64,000 bases of DNA, taken from Bin80 sp965116685 (GTDB lineage Bacteria; Bacteroidota; Rhodothermia; Rhodothermales; Bin80). The notes under the pieces were generated by a model. That model did not search any database. It was not told the origin of the DNA and saw only the letters and a program-made list of their open reading frames with translations. The stretch is from the NCBI GenBank assembly GCA_965116685.1, contig OZ220707.1:2852001-2916000 (forward strand), read 5' to 3'. Made by a program: the position numbers and the translations under genes. This document shows, one piece after another, positions 45,027-53,573 of the stretch; the stretch's first letter is position 1; each line of letters opens with the position of its first letter.

Positions 45027-45746
45027 ATGCAGTCCACTTCAGTGACACATTTTCTTCGTTTGAAGAGCTTGGGATTTTGGCTTCTCTTCTTGGCCATTCC
45101 GGCGTACGGGCAGTTCACAGATGCAGATGTAACTCAGCGTGTGCTGCCGGTCGCGGAATTAAGAGACCTGGACTTCATTAGTTCGTTCCTCGAACAGCAT
45201 TTTATTTTCCCTCAGGACCAAGATTATACCTCTGGAGTTTTTTTTGATATCACACGGGATGGTTTTGGCTCAAATGATGTCTTGGTTCTCTATCCCTCAG
45301 AAGAACAGTTTCATCTGAGTGCTTATCTGCCGGAGCAGTTGGCTACGATACTACGCAACCAGGGCTTAGCCACGGACTATACGATATCGACGACTCGAGA
45401 TCTTACAGAGGTCCTTATTGAAGAGGCCGAAAGTGAAACGAATCCCAAAAAAGCCTTGGCGGGTTCATTGCTCGGGTCAATACAGAACTATTATCCGTCT
45501 GGTGAATTTCAGGGCTACATCTCGCAGCAGAACGAGAATTTACGGGTCAGTTTTTGGGGATACAGCGAAGATGTATGGCAGTTTACTCCTAAGACAGAAC
45601 AGTGTGTGGAGCCACCAGAATCAGAGTCCGTACTGATTGTGGCCCATAAGCAACCGGAGATCCGGACCTTTCTAGATGTCGATGGGTGCATTATTGTAGA
45701 ATCGACTACAGCAGGGGGTGAGGTTTCATCCCGCGTATGTAATTAA
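45027..45746 (+). CDS. Exported protein of unknown function in the usher/ExbBD operon
   Basis: The protein has 239 residues from the ATG giving MQSTSVTHFLRLKSLGFWLL, chosen because a clear signal peptide (WLLFLAIPAYGQ) follows; an in-frame ATG at 44928 overlaps the previous stop and would bury the signal sequence. The mature part is acidic (FISSFLEQHFIFPQDQDY; DITRDGFGSNDVLVLYPSEE). No family recognised. Two Cys near the C-terminus could form a disulfide. Position in the operon suggests a periplasmic or surface component. Confidence 0.65.
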   Translation: MQSTSVTHFLRLKSLGFWLLFLAIPAYGQFTDADVTQRVLPVAELRDLDFISSFLEQHFIFPQDQDYTSGVFFDITRDGFGSNDVLVLYPSEEQFHLSAYLPEQLATILRNQGLATDYTISTTRDLTEVLIEEAESETNPKKALAGSLLGSIQNYYPSGEFQGYISQQNENLRVSFWGYSEDVWQFTPKTEQCVEPPESESVLIVAHKQPEIRTFLDVDGCIIVESTTAGGEVSSRVCN

Positions 45747-45752
45747 CGGTAC

Positions 45753-46139
45753 ATGGACGAAGATCGGACAGATCTGTTGGTTTTCATTGATCTTGCATTC
45801 GTGCTTCTGGTAGGGTTTTTGATTCTCACAGAAACAGATCCTAGAATGAGTGTGGCGCTTCCCTCTAAACCTGTAGTCGAGTCTACATCTGCGAGTGGGC
45901 CGACGGTGTATAATCTATATTTTGATGGGATCGGTCGGTTCCTGGTGGAAAGTGGTGAGGGTGCAGTATGCAACCCCGATAGCCTAGAAAACCTTGTGCT
46001 GTGTATGGAGCAGGTGGCAACCAGCGAACAGACGGCTGTGTTTGTGCTCATTCCGCAGGGAGGGGCAACCGTGCAACGCATGGTCGTTATTCTGGATACA
46101 TGTTACGCTAGCGAATGGAGTTGTACTGTTACAAACTGA
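45753..46139 (+). CDS. ExbD/TolR-like protein 1
   Basis: The protein has 128 residues. A single N-terminal TM helix, DLLVFIDLAFVLLVGFLILT, carries the conserved Asp (FID) that in ExbD/TolR/MotB proteins conducts protons. A small periplasmic domain follows (VYNLYFDGIGRFLVESG; AVFVLIPQGGATVQRMV). It should pair with the ExbB-like channel at the end of the operon. It begins 6 bp after the preceding stop. Confidence 0.8.
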   Translation: MDEDRTDLLVFIDLAFVLLVGFLILTETDPRMSVALPSKPVVESTSASGPTVYNLYFDGIGRFLVESGEGAVCNPDSLENLVLCMEQVATSEQTAVFVLIPQGGATVQRMVVILDTCYASEWSCTVTN

Positions 46140-46152
46140 CAACCTATCCACC

Positions 46153-47199
46153 ATGGCAAACCAATTTTCTGAAGAACTAGACGGATCAGGTCGGCGAATA
46201 ACCTTTGGCATATTTGTCATTGTCGTTGTGTTCTTCGCGGCGGCTTTTCGTCTCGTACCGGTCCCATCCCGCGAAGATGTCGACGAATCGTTGGACATTC
46301 TGATGCTGGAATTCTATGAGATGGAAGCAGCGGAAGAAGAAGTGGAGGAAGAAGATGAGACCTCCGACGAAGTTGAGGTGGAATCAGAGACAGAACCAGA
46401 AAACATTAATAAACTGTTGTCGGCTTTTGGCGAGTTATCGCTCTCCGAAGTTGAGTCGAATGACATATTAGCCATGGATCCTGCTTCTGAAAGCCCATTG
46501 GGGCTGCAGGCTGATGTGAACCTAGATCTTGAATCGGGTTCCGATGCTCTGGGGATATTCGGCAATAGTCGTCCCACAGATTTAAATGCGGATTTACTTC
46601 CACAATCCGGTGGTGGTAGCGATAGGTGGACGCTTAAGCCGAATTTAGTATCGGGATCAAGCGCAACCAATCGTCCGGGGTTTCAGACACGCAATCAAGC
46701 AGGTATATCTGGAAGTGATCTTGCGGTACGTCAAGATGAACCGGATGACCTCTTTGACGAGGTATATGAAGAGAGGGATCGGCCTGAGATGACGGCTGAA
46801 GAAATTGAACGCGAAGATGCAGTGATAGCTTGGTTCAAAGAAAATGGAGGACCACTGGATCCAGGGGTCCGATCCCTGTTTGAACAGACGCCGAACATGC
46901 TCACGGCAAAGGTTTTTGCCCAGATTGGGGGGCAGATACATCCGGTACAGTTAATGTATTCACAGTACAGTAGGAAGCTTCATATTGCATTCAGTGAAGA
47001 CAAGGATCTGTTTTATTTTATAGATCCAAAACTTCAAAATATTGCCAATTATTATGCAAAAGGGGTAGTGGTGCATGACGAAGCAGTCAGGGTTGTCATT
47101 GTGGAGAGCGAGGAATTATCCGTGGAAAACCCAGAGTCGGTCCGAGTATATAGGACGTTCCTTTCATGGTGGATAGACCAGATTAAGGCAAATGGATGA
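46153..47199 (+). CDS. TonB-like single-pass periplasmic protein
   Basis: The protein has 348 residues from ATG 46153; a longer frame upstream overlaps the ExbD-like gene and is not credible. One N-terminal TM helix (RRITFGIFVIVVVFFAAAF) is followed by a highly acidic linker (residues about 50-85, rich in Glu/Asp) where TonB proteins have Pro-rich linkers, then a disordered Ser/Gly/Asn-rich stretch. A globular C-terminal domain follows (LTAKVFAQIGGQIHPVQLMY; YYAKGVVVHDEAVRVVIVE). Between two ExbD-like genes, it is best read as the energy-transducing arm (inference). No direct TonB C-terminal signature is visible. Confidence 0.6.
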   Translation: MANQFSEELDGSGRRITFGIFVIVVVFFAAAFRLVPVPSREDVDESLDILMLEFYEMEAAEEEVEEEDETSDEVEVESETEPENINKLLSAFGELSLSEVESNDILAMDPASESPLGLQADVNLDLESGSDALGIFGNSRPTDLNADLLPQSGGGSDRWTLKPNLVSGSSATNRPGFQTRNQAGISGSDLAVRQDEPDDLFDEVYEERDRPEMTAEEIEREDAVIAWFKENGGPLDPGVRSLFEQTPNMLTAKVFAQIGGQIHPVQLMYSQYSRKLHIAFSEDKDLFYFIDPKLQNIANYYAKGVVVHDEAVRVVIVESEELSVENPESVRVYRTFLSWWIDQIKANG

Positions 47200-47554
47200 A
47201 TCAATGGTAGATATTGTTCTCATCCTTCTGGCCGCCTTGGTGGCCGTGGCAGTCATCCCAAAATTTGACGTAGAACTGCCCGTAAGCCAGGAGATTGAAG
47301 AGGATGGAATGATATTAAGACCGCTGCAAATCTCACTCACCGATACGGGAGAATTATATGAATTAGGCGAGTCGAACCAAGAACAACTCTTGCCATACGA
47401 GCAGTTTTATGAAATGTTAACAGCCATGGAGACCATCAGTATCGTAGAAATTCATGCTGACGAGTCTGCGCCAGCAATTTATCTGCTGGAGATTAATCGA
47501 CTCATTCAGAGAGCTGGTAAAAATTCTATTTTTTTAGTCAGGACAGGCAGGTAA
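47192..47554 (+). CDS. ExbD/TolR-like protein 2
   Basis: The protein has 120 residues. It starts MDESMVDIVLILLAALVAVA, a TM helix with an Asp at the proton-channel position, then a short periplasmic domain (PLQISLTDTGELYELGES; AIYLLEINRLIQRAGKNSIF) with the ExbD fold pattern. The start overlaps the TonB-like gene by 8 bp. Two different ExbD-like proteins in one operon recall the heterodimeric partners of some ExbB/TolQ and AglQRS motors. Confidence 0.75.
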   Translation: MDESMVDIVLILLAALVAVAVIPKFDVELPVSQEIEEDGMILRPLQISLTDTGELYELGESNQEQLLPYEQFYEMLTAMETISIVEIHADESAPAIYLLEINRLIQRAGKNSIFLVRTGR

Positions 47555-47557
47555 AAT

Positions 47558-49111
47558 ATGGAGGATATTAAGCGGTCAGCGTTTTCAACTTTGCTGATTA
47601 TTTTCTTGTTTGGATGCTCACAGACAGCACCGATTGTCAGTGAGCCACCTCCAGAGCCTGAAGTTGTTGTACGGGACTTTGTTACCGGTCCCTTACCGGG
47701 CGTGGATTCGGTCGTGATCAGTAATGTTCTGGAGACGTTTGACAGCACTTTTGTGGATGCTGTTTCTGAATATCAGGCACAGCAGAGTTTTCTCCAAGGA
47801 CAAGGATTGATCGCGCGTGCGGAGAGTCTACTCACCGTGATTGCGGGACCGTCTGTCTTGGAAAATGCCGCTGACGAGGTAGATGAGGGGAGTTTTGCAA
47901 ATGCAGTTGCGGGGGCCAGGGAAGCATTGTCACAGGCTTCGCAGGCTCAGGCGAACCAGGATAGTACGCAAGCACAATTACTGCTGGCTACGGCGCAACA
48001 GCGGCTGGAGGAAGCGGTATCCTTGAATCCACGCCATGAAGAGTCCCTGTACCAATTGGCGCAGGTATACGCCATTCGGGTAAATTATTTTCGGCAGCAG
48101 GGTGCGGGGGATCAAATGCTTGAGCTTCTCCGAGGATTGGTAGCCCTTCGTGCAAACGAGCATGGACTGTGGGCCGAGATTGCGATTGCATTGGATGATC
48201 TTCAACGCTTTCCACATGCAGCCGTGATGTGGCTTCGTGCTTCAGAGACCGTCCTGGAGGATTCCAGGCTCTCATTCGATGATGTTCCAGTAGATACCGG
48301 ATTGGTTTTTACCTATAGTGTTCGGGCCCATCGCTCGTTTGTCAACGATAGAAACGGTCAAGGTGTAAACCGTGCTTTAACCCAGGCCTATCAGTATATC
48401 AGATCCAAGGAAGAATATGATTTTGTTACACAGGAATTGATTTGGTCACAGTGGGACTATCTCAATTTAGATCACCGAATCGTATTCGACAGTTTACGGC
48501 AGGTTGCCTTGGAAGCCCCTCTCTCTGCATTGACCGAACTGGAGGAACTGATGCCTATGCTTACACGTCCCGCTGCAAGATGGGAAGCCAGTTATAATCA
48601 TGCCATCCTATCCTACGATAACGGGTTTGAAGATCGCGCATTGGATACCTTGCAGGTTCTGTGGGATAGAGTCACGAGTATTGATTCAAATGAAAAAGTA
48701 GGACATATTTTTCATCCAGATGGCAGATTGACCATGGGAGCGTTACCCTATATGACCTTCCATGATGATCTTCGCTCCGCGTATGGGTCTGTCTTGTTTG
48801 AGCGTGCTCTTGCTCATATCCGAGGTGGCCGGTCAGGATTGGCGTTCACGTACTTCATGCAGGTTGCGGAAATTGGGAGTGAGCATACTGGGAAAGCTTA
48901 CATTGAATCACTGAAATTGGCTCGTTACAACCCAGAGCAGGCGTTGAAAATTGAACCCAGAGTCGAAGAAATTTTTGATGGGCTTGATCGGGAAGATCAG
49001 TTGGCTTATCTAAGGGAGATTGGGAATCTTTATCGTAGGCTTGGAGAGAATGCAAAGACCGAGAGCATCCTTGCACGCTTCCGGGATATTCGTGACCAGA
49101 TTTCAAAATGA
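47558..49111 (+). CDS. TPR-repeat lipoprotein
   Basis: The protein has 517 residues. The lipoprotein signal is LLIIFLFGCS, with the lipobox Cys at about residue 20, followed by a Pro-rich tether (EPPPEPEV). The rest is alpha-helical with TPR-like repeats, for example LEEAVSLNPRHEESLYQLAQ, LVALRANEHGLWAEIAIALD and VGHIFHPDGRLTMGALPY. It probably sits on the periplasmic face of a membrane and scaffolds the machine. The gene follows ExbD-2 by 3 bp. Confidence 0.72.
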   Translation: MEDIKRSAFSTLLIIFLFGCSQTAPIVSEPPPEPEVVVRDFVTGPLPGVDSVVISNVLETFDSTFVDAVSEYQAQQSFLQGQGLIARAESLLTVIAGPSVLENAADEVDEGSFANAVAGAREALSQASQAQANQDSTQAQLLLATAQQRLEEAVSLNPRHEESLYQLAQVYAIRVNYFRQQGAGDQMLELLRGLVALRANEHGLWAEIAIALDDLQRFPHAAVMWLRASETVLEDSRLSFDDVPVDTGLVFTYSVRAHRSFVNDRNGQGVNRALTQAYQYIRSKEEYDFVTQELIWSQWDYLNLDHRIVFDSLRQVALEAPLSALTELEELMPMLTRPAARWEASYNHAILSYDNGFEDRALDTLQVLWDRVTSIDSNEKVGHIFHPDGRLTMGALPYMTFHDDLRSAYGSVLFERALAHIRGGRSGLAFTYFMQVAEIGSEHTGKAYIESLKLARYNPEQALKIEPRVEEIFDGLDREDQLAYLREIGNLYRRLGENAKTESILARFRDIRDQISK

Positions 49112-49129
49112 CGAACGAACAGAATATTC

Positions 49130-51670
49130 ATGGACAAGATACGTGTGAGTGATCTCTGGAAAGTTGGTCTTGCATCAATCCTCTTCACGGTACTCACGAT
49201 TCCTGGTGTAGTTGCACAGGAGGAGCAGTTTCTCCGTGTAATCCAGGAATCTCCCTGGGTTATCAGCCCTATGTCGGTTGCTTCACTGTCAATGCGTCCT
49301 GTACAGGCTTACTGGGATCCGCAGCGGGAAGACTATTTTATTGATATTGTTGCGTTTTTTGAGGAGATGCATGCGTCTGTGGAAATCCAAAACGTAATAG
49401 TCCGAGCAGTAATCCACGGCACAAGTTATGAGATAGATTTCAGTCAGGGTATTGTAACTCGGCACCAGGGAGCAAGTATTCAGCATTCCGATTCATTGGA
49501 GGCGGACGGCTATTTCTATGCCGGTGGTTTTGATACCGGTGATTTTGGTACGGGGGAAGGTTTCCTCTTGACCCCACCCAATCTGCAAAAAGTCTTTTCC
49601 GAGGGTATCCTGTCCTATGATCGCACCAAGTTGCTCATTCGGGTCTCCCAAGAATTACTTACAGAGTCAGTGTCGACATTCCGTGCACGGGACTTGGCCC
49701 CCACGCTGGGACTCGGTCCCGTGCTGTATGGGCGTAATCGGAGCGTACTTGGGGGAATTCAAATTGGATATAGGCTCAACCGCGTACAGCGGCCCGGAAA
49801 TGTTGTGGACTATGCGGGATTTTTCAACGGACGGGCCAGTGCCCTATGGGGGCAGGTCCGTGCGGAGGGCAATGTGGACTATACAGATGACAATCAGGCC
49901 AGAACATCATTCGGGCAACTGAACTATCTGCTGGATATTCCACGGTCTTCCTATGTTACGCAAATCGGTGTGGGTCGTACGAGAATGGATCGCTGGCCTG
50001 TACGAAAGAACTATGAAGGGATGTGGATGAGTAATCGCCCACTCTCGACGCGGCATCAACAGAGCGAAACCGAAATCACCGGGATCGCAGAGCCCAATGC
50101 ACTCGTATCGGCATTTGTGGGGGGGGTTGTGGCAGATCGTGTGCAGGCAGATGGATTGGGGCGTTACCGATTAACGATTCCAGCCTATTATGGCACTTCA
50201 CGTGCAGAGTTGGAAATCGTCCCCGAAGGTGGCGGGACTCCAATCAGGGAAACCCGCTATCTTGTCGTAACGGAAGACTTGGTTCCTACACGCACGCTGT
50301 ACTGGGATCTTCAGGGAGGGCGGGACCGATATGATCATACCCAATATGGGCATGCACGGATGAGCTATGGTCTGTCCAGCAGTCTTACTGCACGTAGTAG
50401 TTTTACGATGGCAGATACGTTACAGACTGCGACTCTGGGACTGATCACAAATGCGATCCCATCCATGGTGGTGAGCGCAGAAGTTGCCTATCCTGAGAAC
50501 ATGGCGCGGGCCACGTTACAACTGTTTCGCAATCAGTTTCAGCTTCAGGGCGAAGCGGTCCTTGCAGCAGAGTCAGGGTTTGCATTTTATCGGCAAGGCT
50601 TTATTGGCCGAGTTGGCTGGAATGCTAGGCGCCTCAGTGTATTTCTGTATGGAAGTCGCTTTGAATCTTTTCGCGGCAGTGAGACAATGCGGTTTGATGG
50701 TTCTACGACCTTCCGGCTGTCTCGTCGCACCAACCTGGTTGCTGCCGTTGGTCCACGAATTACCAAGCGGAGTCCCGATGATCCAATGGATTCAAGCATC
50801 CACTGGCGAGGTTCACTAACCCGTTATGTGGCCCCGGGAGCCGTGCGTGGAAGAATTGGTTTTCAAGGATTTGGGGGCCAGTACGAGTCTATAGACTTTG
50901 CAGGAGTGACCGTCTATGCATCGTACCGGTCGGTTTCGTTTGGTGCACGTGTCGGCTATGACTTCCCTGCGCAAGGGATGAATACCTCGTTGACAATACG
51001 TATGAATGCTCCTTGGGTTAGCTTTTCCAACCAATCCTCCTTTGAACCGGACAACCCGTACAATCAGCAGAGCTTGTATGGATCGGTGATGCTCGGCCGC
51101 CAGGTCCATTTTTCCAGGCATCCGCAAGTCTGGAGCAGTGCGCTGCTTCGGCCATTTATTGACAGGAATCGTGATGGTCAGAGGAGCCCGGGAGAGGTGC
51201 TACTGGATGGACTCGACATCAATGTCGTGCGTGCACGTATGGAAGCCAGCGAATCCGGTGGGGTGCAGGCGGATTTTCTGGCACCGAGCACACTCTATCA
51301 GGTTGTGATTGATCCCCGCTCTCTCCGCGGACCAGAATTGGATCTGCCCATGGGAACCAATTTCAGTTTTATTTCGGATCCAGGGGCCGTGAAATACATT
51401 GACATTCCCGTGCATGAAAACACGGTGATTGAGGGGAGTGTTGCAAACTTACCCTTAAGTTCCCCGACTCTGGCCGTGGTGGTTTTTTATCGGGGAGAAG
51501 AGGAAGTTGCTCGATCTGCCGTTTCGCAGCAAGGCCGGTTTACCGTATTATTGGCGCCAGGCCCTTATCGTCTCGAAATTCATGACCTGCTGGGTAACGA
51601 GAGCCTGAGCGCTTACACGCAAATTTTAAATGTGGAAGTCGTTGATATCCAACGACTTGAAATCCAGTGA
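49130..51670 (+). CDS. Fimbrial-usher-like outer-membrane protein
   Basis: The protein has 846 residues with a signal peptide (LASILFTVLTIPGVVAQ). The beta-rich body resembles FimD/PapC ushers: a plug-like segment (AEPNALVSAFVGGVVADRV; YRLTIPAYYGTSRAELEIV) followed by PTRTLYWDLQGGRDRYDHTQ, then many alternating beta-strands typical of a barrel. The C-terminal part has FIDRNRDGQRSPGEVLLDGL, an SdrD-B/carboxypeptidase-regulatory-like beta sandwich as in usher C-terminal domains. Ushers translocate and polymerise pilus subunits across the outer membrane. The operon context with ExbB/ExbD homologues is unusual. Other OMP families cannot be excluded. Confidence 0.72.
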   Translation: MDKIRVSDLWKVGLASILFTVLTIPGVVAQEEQFLRVIQESPWVISPMSVASLSMRPVQAYWDPQREDYFIDIVAFFEEMHASVEIQNVIVRAVIHGTSYEIDFSQGIVTRHQGASIQHSDSLEADGYFYAGGFDTGDFGTGEGFLLTPPNLQKVFSEGILSYDRTKLLIRVSQELLTESVSTFRARDLAPTLGLGPVLYGRNRSVLGGIQIGYRLNRVQRPGNVVDYAGFFNGRASALWGQVRAEGNVDYTDDNQARTSFGQLNYLLDIPRSSYVTQIGVGRTRMDRWPVRKNYEGMWMSNRPLSTRHQQSETEITGIAEPNALVSAFVGGVVADRVQADGLGRYRLTIPAYYGTSRAELEIVPEGGGTPIRETRYLVVTEDLVPTRTLYWDLQGGRDRYDHTQYGHARMSYGLSSSLTARSSFTMADTLQTATLGLITNAIPSMVVSAEVAYPENMARATLQLFRNQFQLQGEAVLAAESGFAFYRQGFIGRVGWNARRLSVFLYGSRFESFRGSETMRFDGSTTFRLSRRTNLVAAVGPRITKRSPDDPMDSSIHWRGSLTRYVAPGAVRGRIGFQGFGGQYESIDFAGVTVYASYRSVSFGARVGYDFPAQGMNTSLTIRMNAPWVSFSNQSSFEPDNPYNQQSLYGSVMLGRQVHFSRHPQVWSSALLRPFIDRNRDGQRSPGEVLLDGLDINVVRARMEASESGGVQADFLAPSTLYQVVIDPRSLRGPELDLPMGTNFSFISDPGAVKYIDIPVHENTVIEGSVANLPLSSPTLAVVVFYRGEEEVARSAVSQQGRFTVLLAPGPYRLEIHDLLGNESLSAYTQILNVEVVDIQRLEIQ

Positions 51671-51683
51671 CATTATTACTTTT

Positions 51684-52391
51684 ATGTTAATCTATCTTAT
51701 TGTTTTACAGGCTGCAACGGGTACACCGGTGCAGGACCAGACCACACTCACTGCAATTCCCACTTCACTTTGGGACATGATCAGCTATGCCCGGGGGTTC
51801 GAGTGGCCATTGGGTATTTTATTTCTGATTGGTTTATTTGTCCTCACCTCTGCGTACGTCCGGCAGTGGCGACAGTGGGGGGGGAGCAAGAAGATGTTGC
51901 AGATCAATCCAGATGGTATCACGGCAGACAGTTTTTCGGATGCCATTCATCAGACCAAAGCCAAACCTGGAAACCCCTATTTCATGTCGGGCAGTAAAAT
52001 TATTGAGGAATTCAGGCGTGGTGGTACTGCACCGACCATGGTTGATTATGCTTTCCGGTACATTGATTTAGATCGTGAGAAATATCAGCAAACGGATCGC
52101 TATATCAGTGCAGTGGTCTACCTTGCCCTGAGTCTCGGTTTACTCGGGACCTTGCTTGGTATCTTTGTCTTATTCATGTCGGGGGAACGTCATGAAGCAT
52201 CCGATTTGGTGGGCTTGGGCATAGCGGTAGTTTCCACGATGCTGGCTCTTGTTATTCGCCTGATTCTTTGGCCGCTGAACATCTTTTTGCAGGCGGCTCT
52301 AAGAAAACGGTATAATATCTTGCGAAAGTGGACCATTGCATTTTCGTATGCTCTTTCCTCGGATAACGACGATATTAATCTTCGGGCTTGA
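51684..52391 (+). CDS. ExbB/TolQ/MotA-like proton channel protein
   Basis: The protein has 235 residues from ATG 51684 (MLIYLIVLQAATG); an in-frame ATG at 51630 overlaps the usher gene. TM1 is LGILFLIGLFVLTSAYV. A cytoplasmic loop of about 90 residues follows, then the two conserved pore helices: ALSLGLLGTLLGIFVLFMSG, the GxxGTxxG signature, and VGLGIAVVSTMLALVIRLIL. It should form the pentameric inner-membrane channel around the two ExbD-like proteins and power the envelope-spanning machine encoded upstream. Confidence 0.85.
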   Translation: MLIYLIVLQAATGTPVQDQTTLTAIPTSLWDMISYARGFEWPLGILFLIGLFVLTSAYVRQWRQWGGSKKMLQINPDGITADSFSDAIHQTKAKPGNPYFMSGSKIIEEFRRGGTAPTMVDYAFRYIDLDREKYQQTDRYISAVVYLALSLGLLGTLLGIFVLFMSGERHEASDLVGLGIAVVSTMLALVIRLILWPLNIFLQAALRKRYNILRKWTIAFSYALSSDNDDINLRA

Positions 52392-52829
52392 CCAGATGGC
52401 TCGGGAAGCCAATATGCAGGGGTTGTAATCGTATCCATGGAATTGCAGGGAGAAAGGATTATGATGTGACGGCAGAGGCGTATCAGGTTCGAGCAGGTGT
52501 GCGGATTTCGAAGGGGATGTGGAGCAAGAGGGGGCAGATGAATCTATTTGATGAACAGGGCTTGGTGGAGGTCTGCTGTAACCTGTATCCACAGGGTCGC
52601 ATGATCCTGTGCAGAAATCTCCTGCAGGCCGAAAAAAGGAAGAAAACGCAGGACGATTTGTTGGTGAGGCGGGGGAGAAACTTGACGAGGTTATTGTGTC
52701 GATCAAAAACGCCCGCCTCCAAAGAAAATTTTAATTATTGCCGAGGTAAATTTCAGGTATCGTTAAACACTTCCTGTACCACTATTCTTAGTTCCGGTGG
52801 TTTGTCAGGAGGAGATACGATGCTGACAC
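52392..52829. other. Intergenic stretch between two convergent operons
   Basis: This 438-bp stretch has no convincing gene. The plus-strand open frame spanning it (to 52924) runs into the opposite batE gene and shows no protein-like features. Short fragments such as GRFVGEAGEKLDEVIVSIK in one plus frame hint at a decayed gene, with several stops, but I cannot name it. Transcription terminators of both operons are expected here; I did not identify a clear hairpin. Confidence 0.4.
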
Positions 52830-53573
52830 TCAGAATTCCCCGAGAATACGCACATCTACATACCCCTGGACCCCGTTCGGGAGACGGACTTCGGTGCCCG
52901 CCACTGCCTCCCCAATCAGAGTGACTTTGACTCCCTCGGGGACGTCAATACTTCCAGTTTTCGTTGTCATTATTGTCGGCTCCAGAATGGATGCACCCTG
53001 AATTGAGTTCCGGTCCATAGAAATCACTACCGCAATCAGCAGTAGAATAAGTCCCGAAGTCAGGGCAACGGTACGTGCTCGTCGGTGCCAACTATTTCGT
53101 GTTCTTGTCCAGAGTAATTGAGCATACAACAGGCAGGCAATCAGGTATAAACCAATTCCTGTACTCAAGAATGAAAGTGCCGAGTACTGCCCAAATAACT
53201 GATTCCACCATGTTCGCCAGAACGGGGTCGGAAGCTCAGAGAACGGGCTTTGAACGCGCGACTCTATGATCTGAATGTTATGCAGGAGTTGGGGATCATT
53301 TCCCAATAGCCGACGGGCACGCTCATAATAGCGAACCGCCTCTCCAAGCTCATCCAGGCGGTAGTAGGCACCAGCGAGGTTATGATAGAGGGATCCACTC
53401 TCATAGCCCGTTCCAATCACGGCGTGATATTGGTCAATCGCGTCTTCGTAAGCGCCAGATGCAACCAAGCGGTTCGCTTCATCAAAGAGTTGGAGTGCAT
53501 CTTCCAACTGCTGGGCCTGTACCAGTCCGCAACCGATCACGAAGGTCAAAAAGAAAGTCACACCGTGCTTCAT
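52830..53573 (-). CDS. batE: BatE-like TPR/SH3 membrane protein
   Basis: The protein has 247 residues. The N-terminal signal is VTFFLTFVIGCGLVQAQ; TPR repeats follow (ANRLVASGAYEDAIDQYHAV; LYHNLAGAYYRLDELGEAVR). Two TM helices come next (FLSTGIGLYLIACLLYAQLL; VALTSGLILLLIAVVISM). The C-terminal SH3-like region is VPEGVKVTLIGEAVAGTEVR. The architecture and last position in the operon fit BatE. The Bat complex has been linked to oxidative-stress tolerance in Bacteroides and Leptospira. The start overlaps batD by 4 bp. Confidence 0.85.
   Translation of the reverse strand: MKHGVTFFLTFVIGCGLVQAQQLEDALQLFDEANRLVASGAYEDAIDQYHAVIGTGYESGSLYHNLAGAYYRLDELGEAVRYYERARRLLGNDPQLLHNIQIIESRVQSPFSELPTPFWRTWWNQLFGQYSALSFLSTGIGLYLIACLLYAQLLWTRTRNSWHRRARTVALTSGLILLLIAVVISMDRNSIQGASILEPTIMTTKTGSIDVPEGVKVTLIGEAVAGTEVRLPNGVQGYVDVRILGEF

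Noticed and set aside
52388..52924. Open frame of 178 codons on the plus strand after the ExbB-like gene
   Set aside because: It overlaps the opposite-strand batE 3' end, has no recognisable domain, and has Arg/Cys-rich composition typical of a shadow frame.
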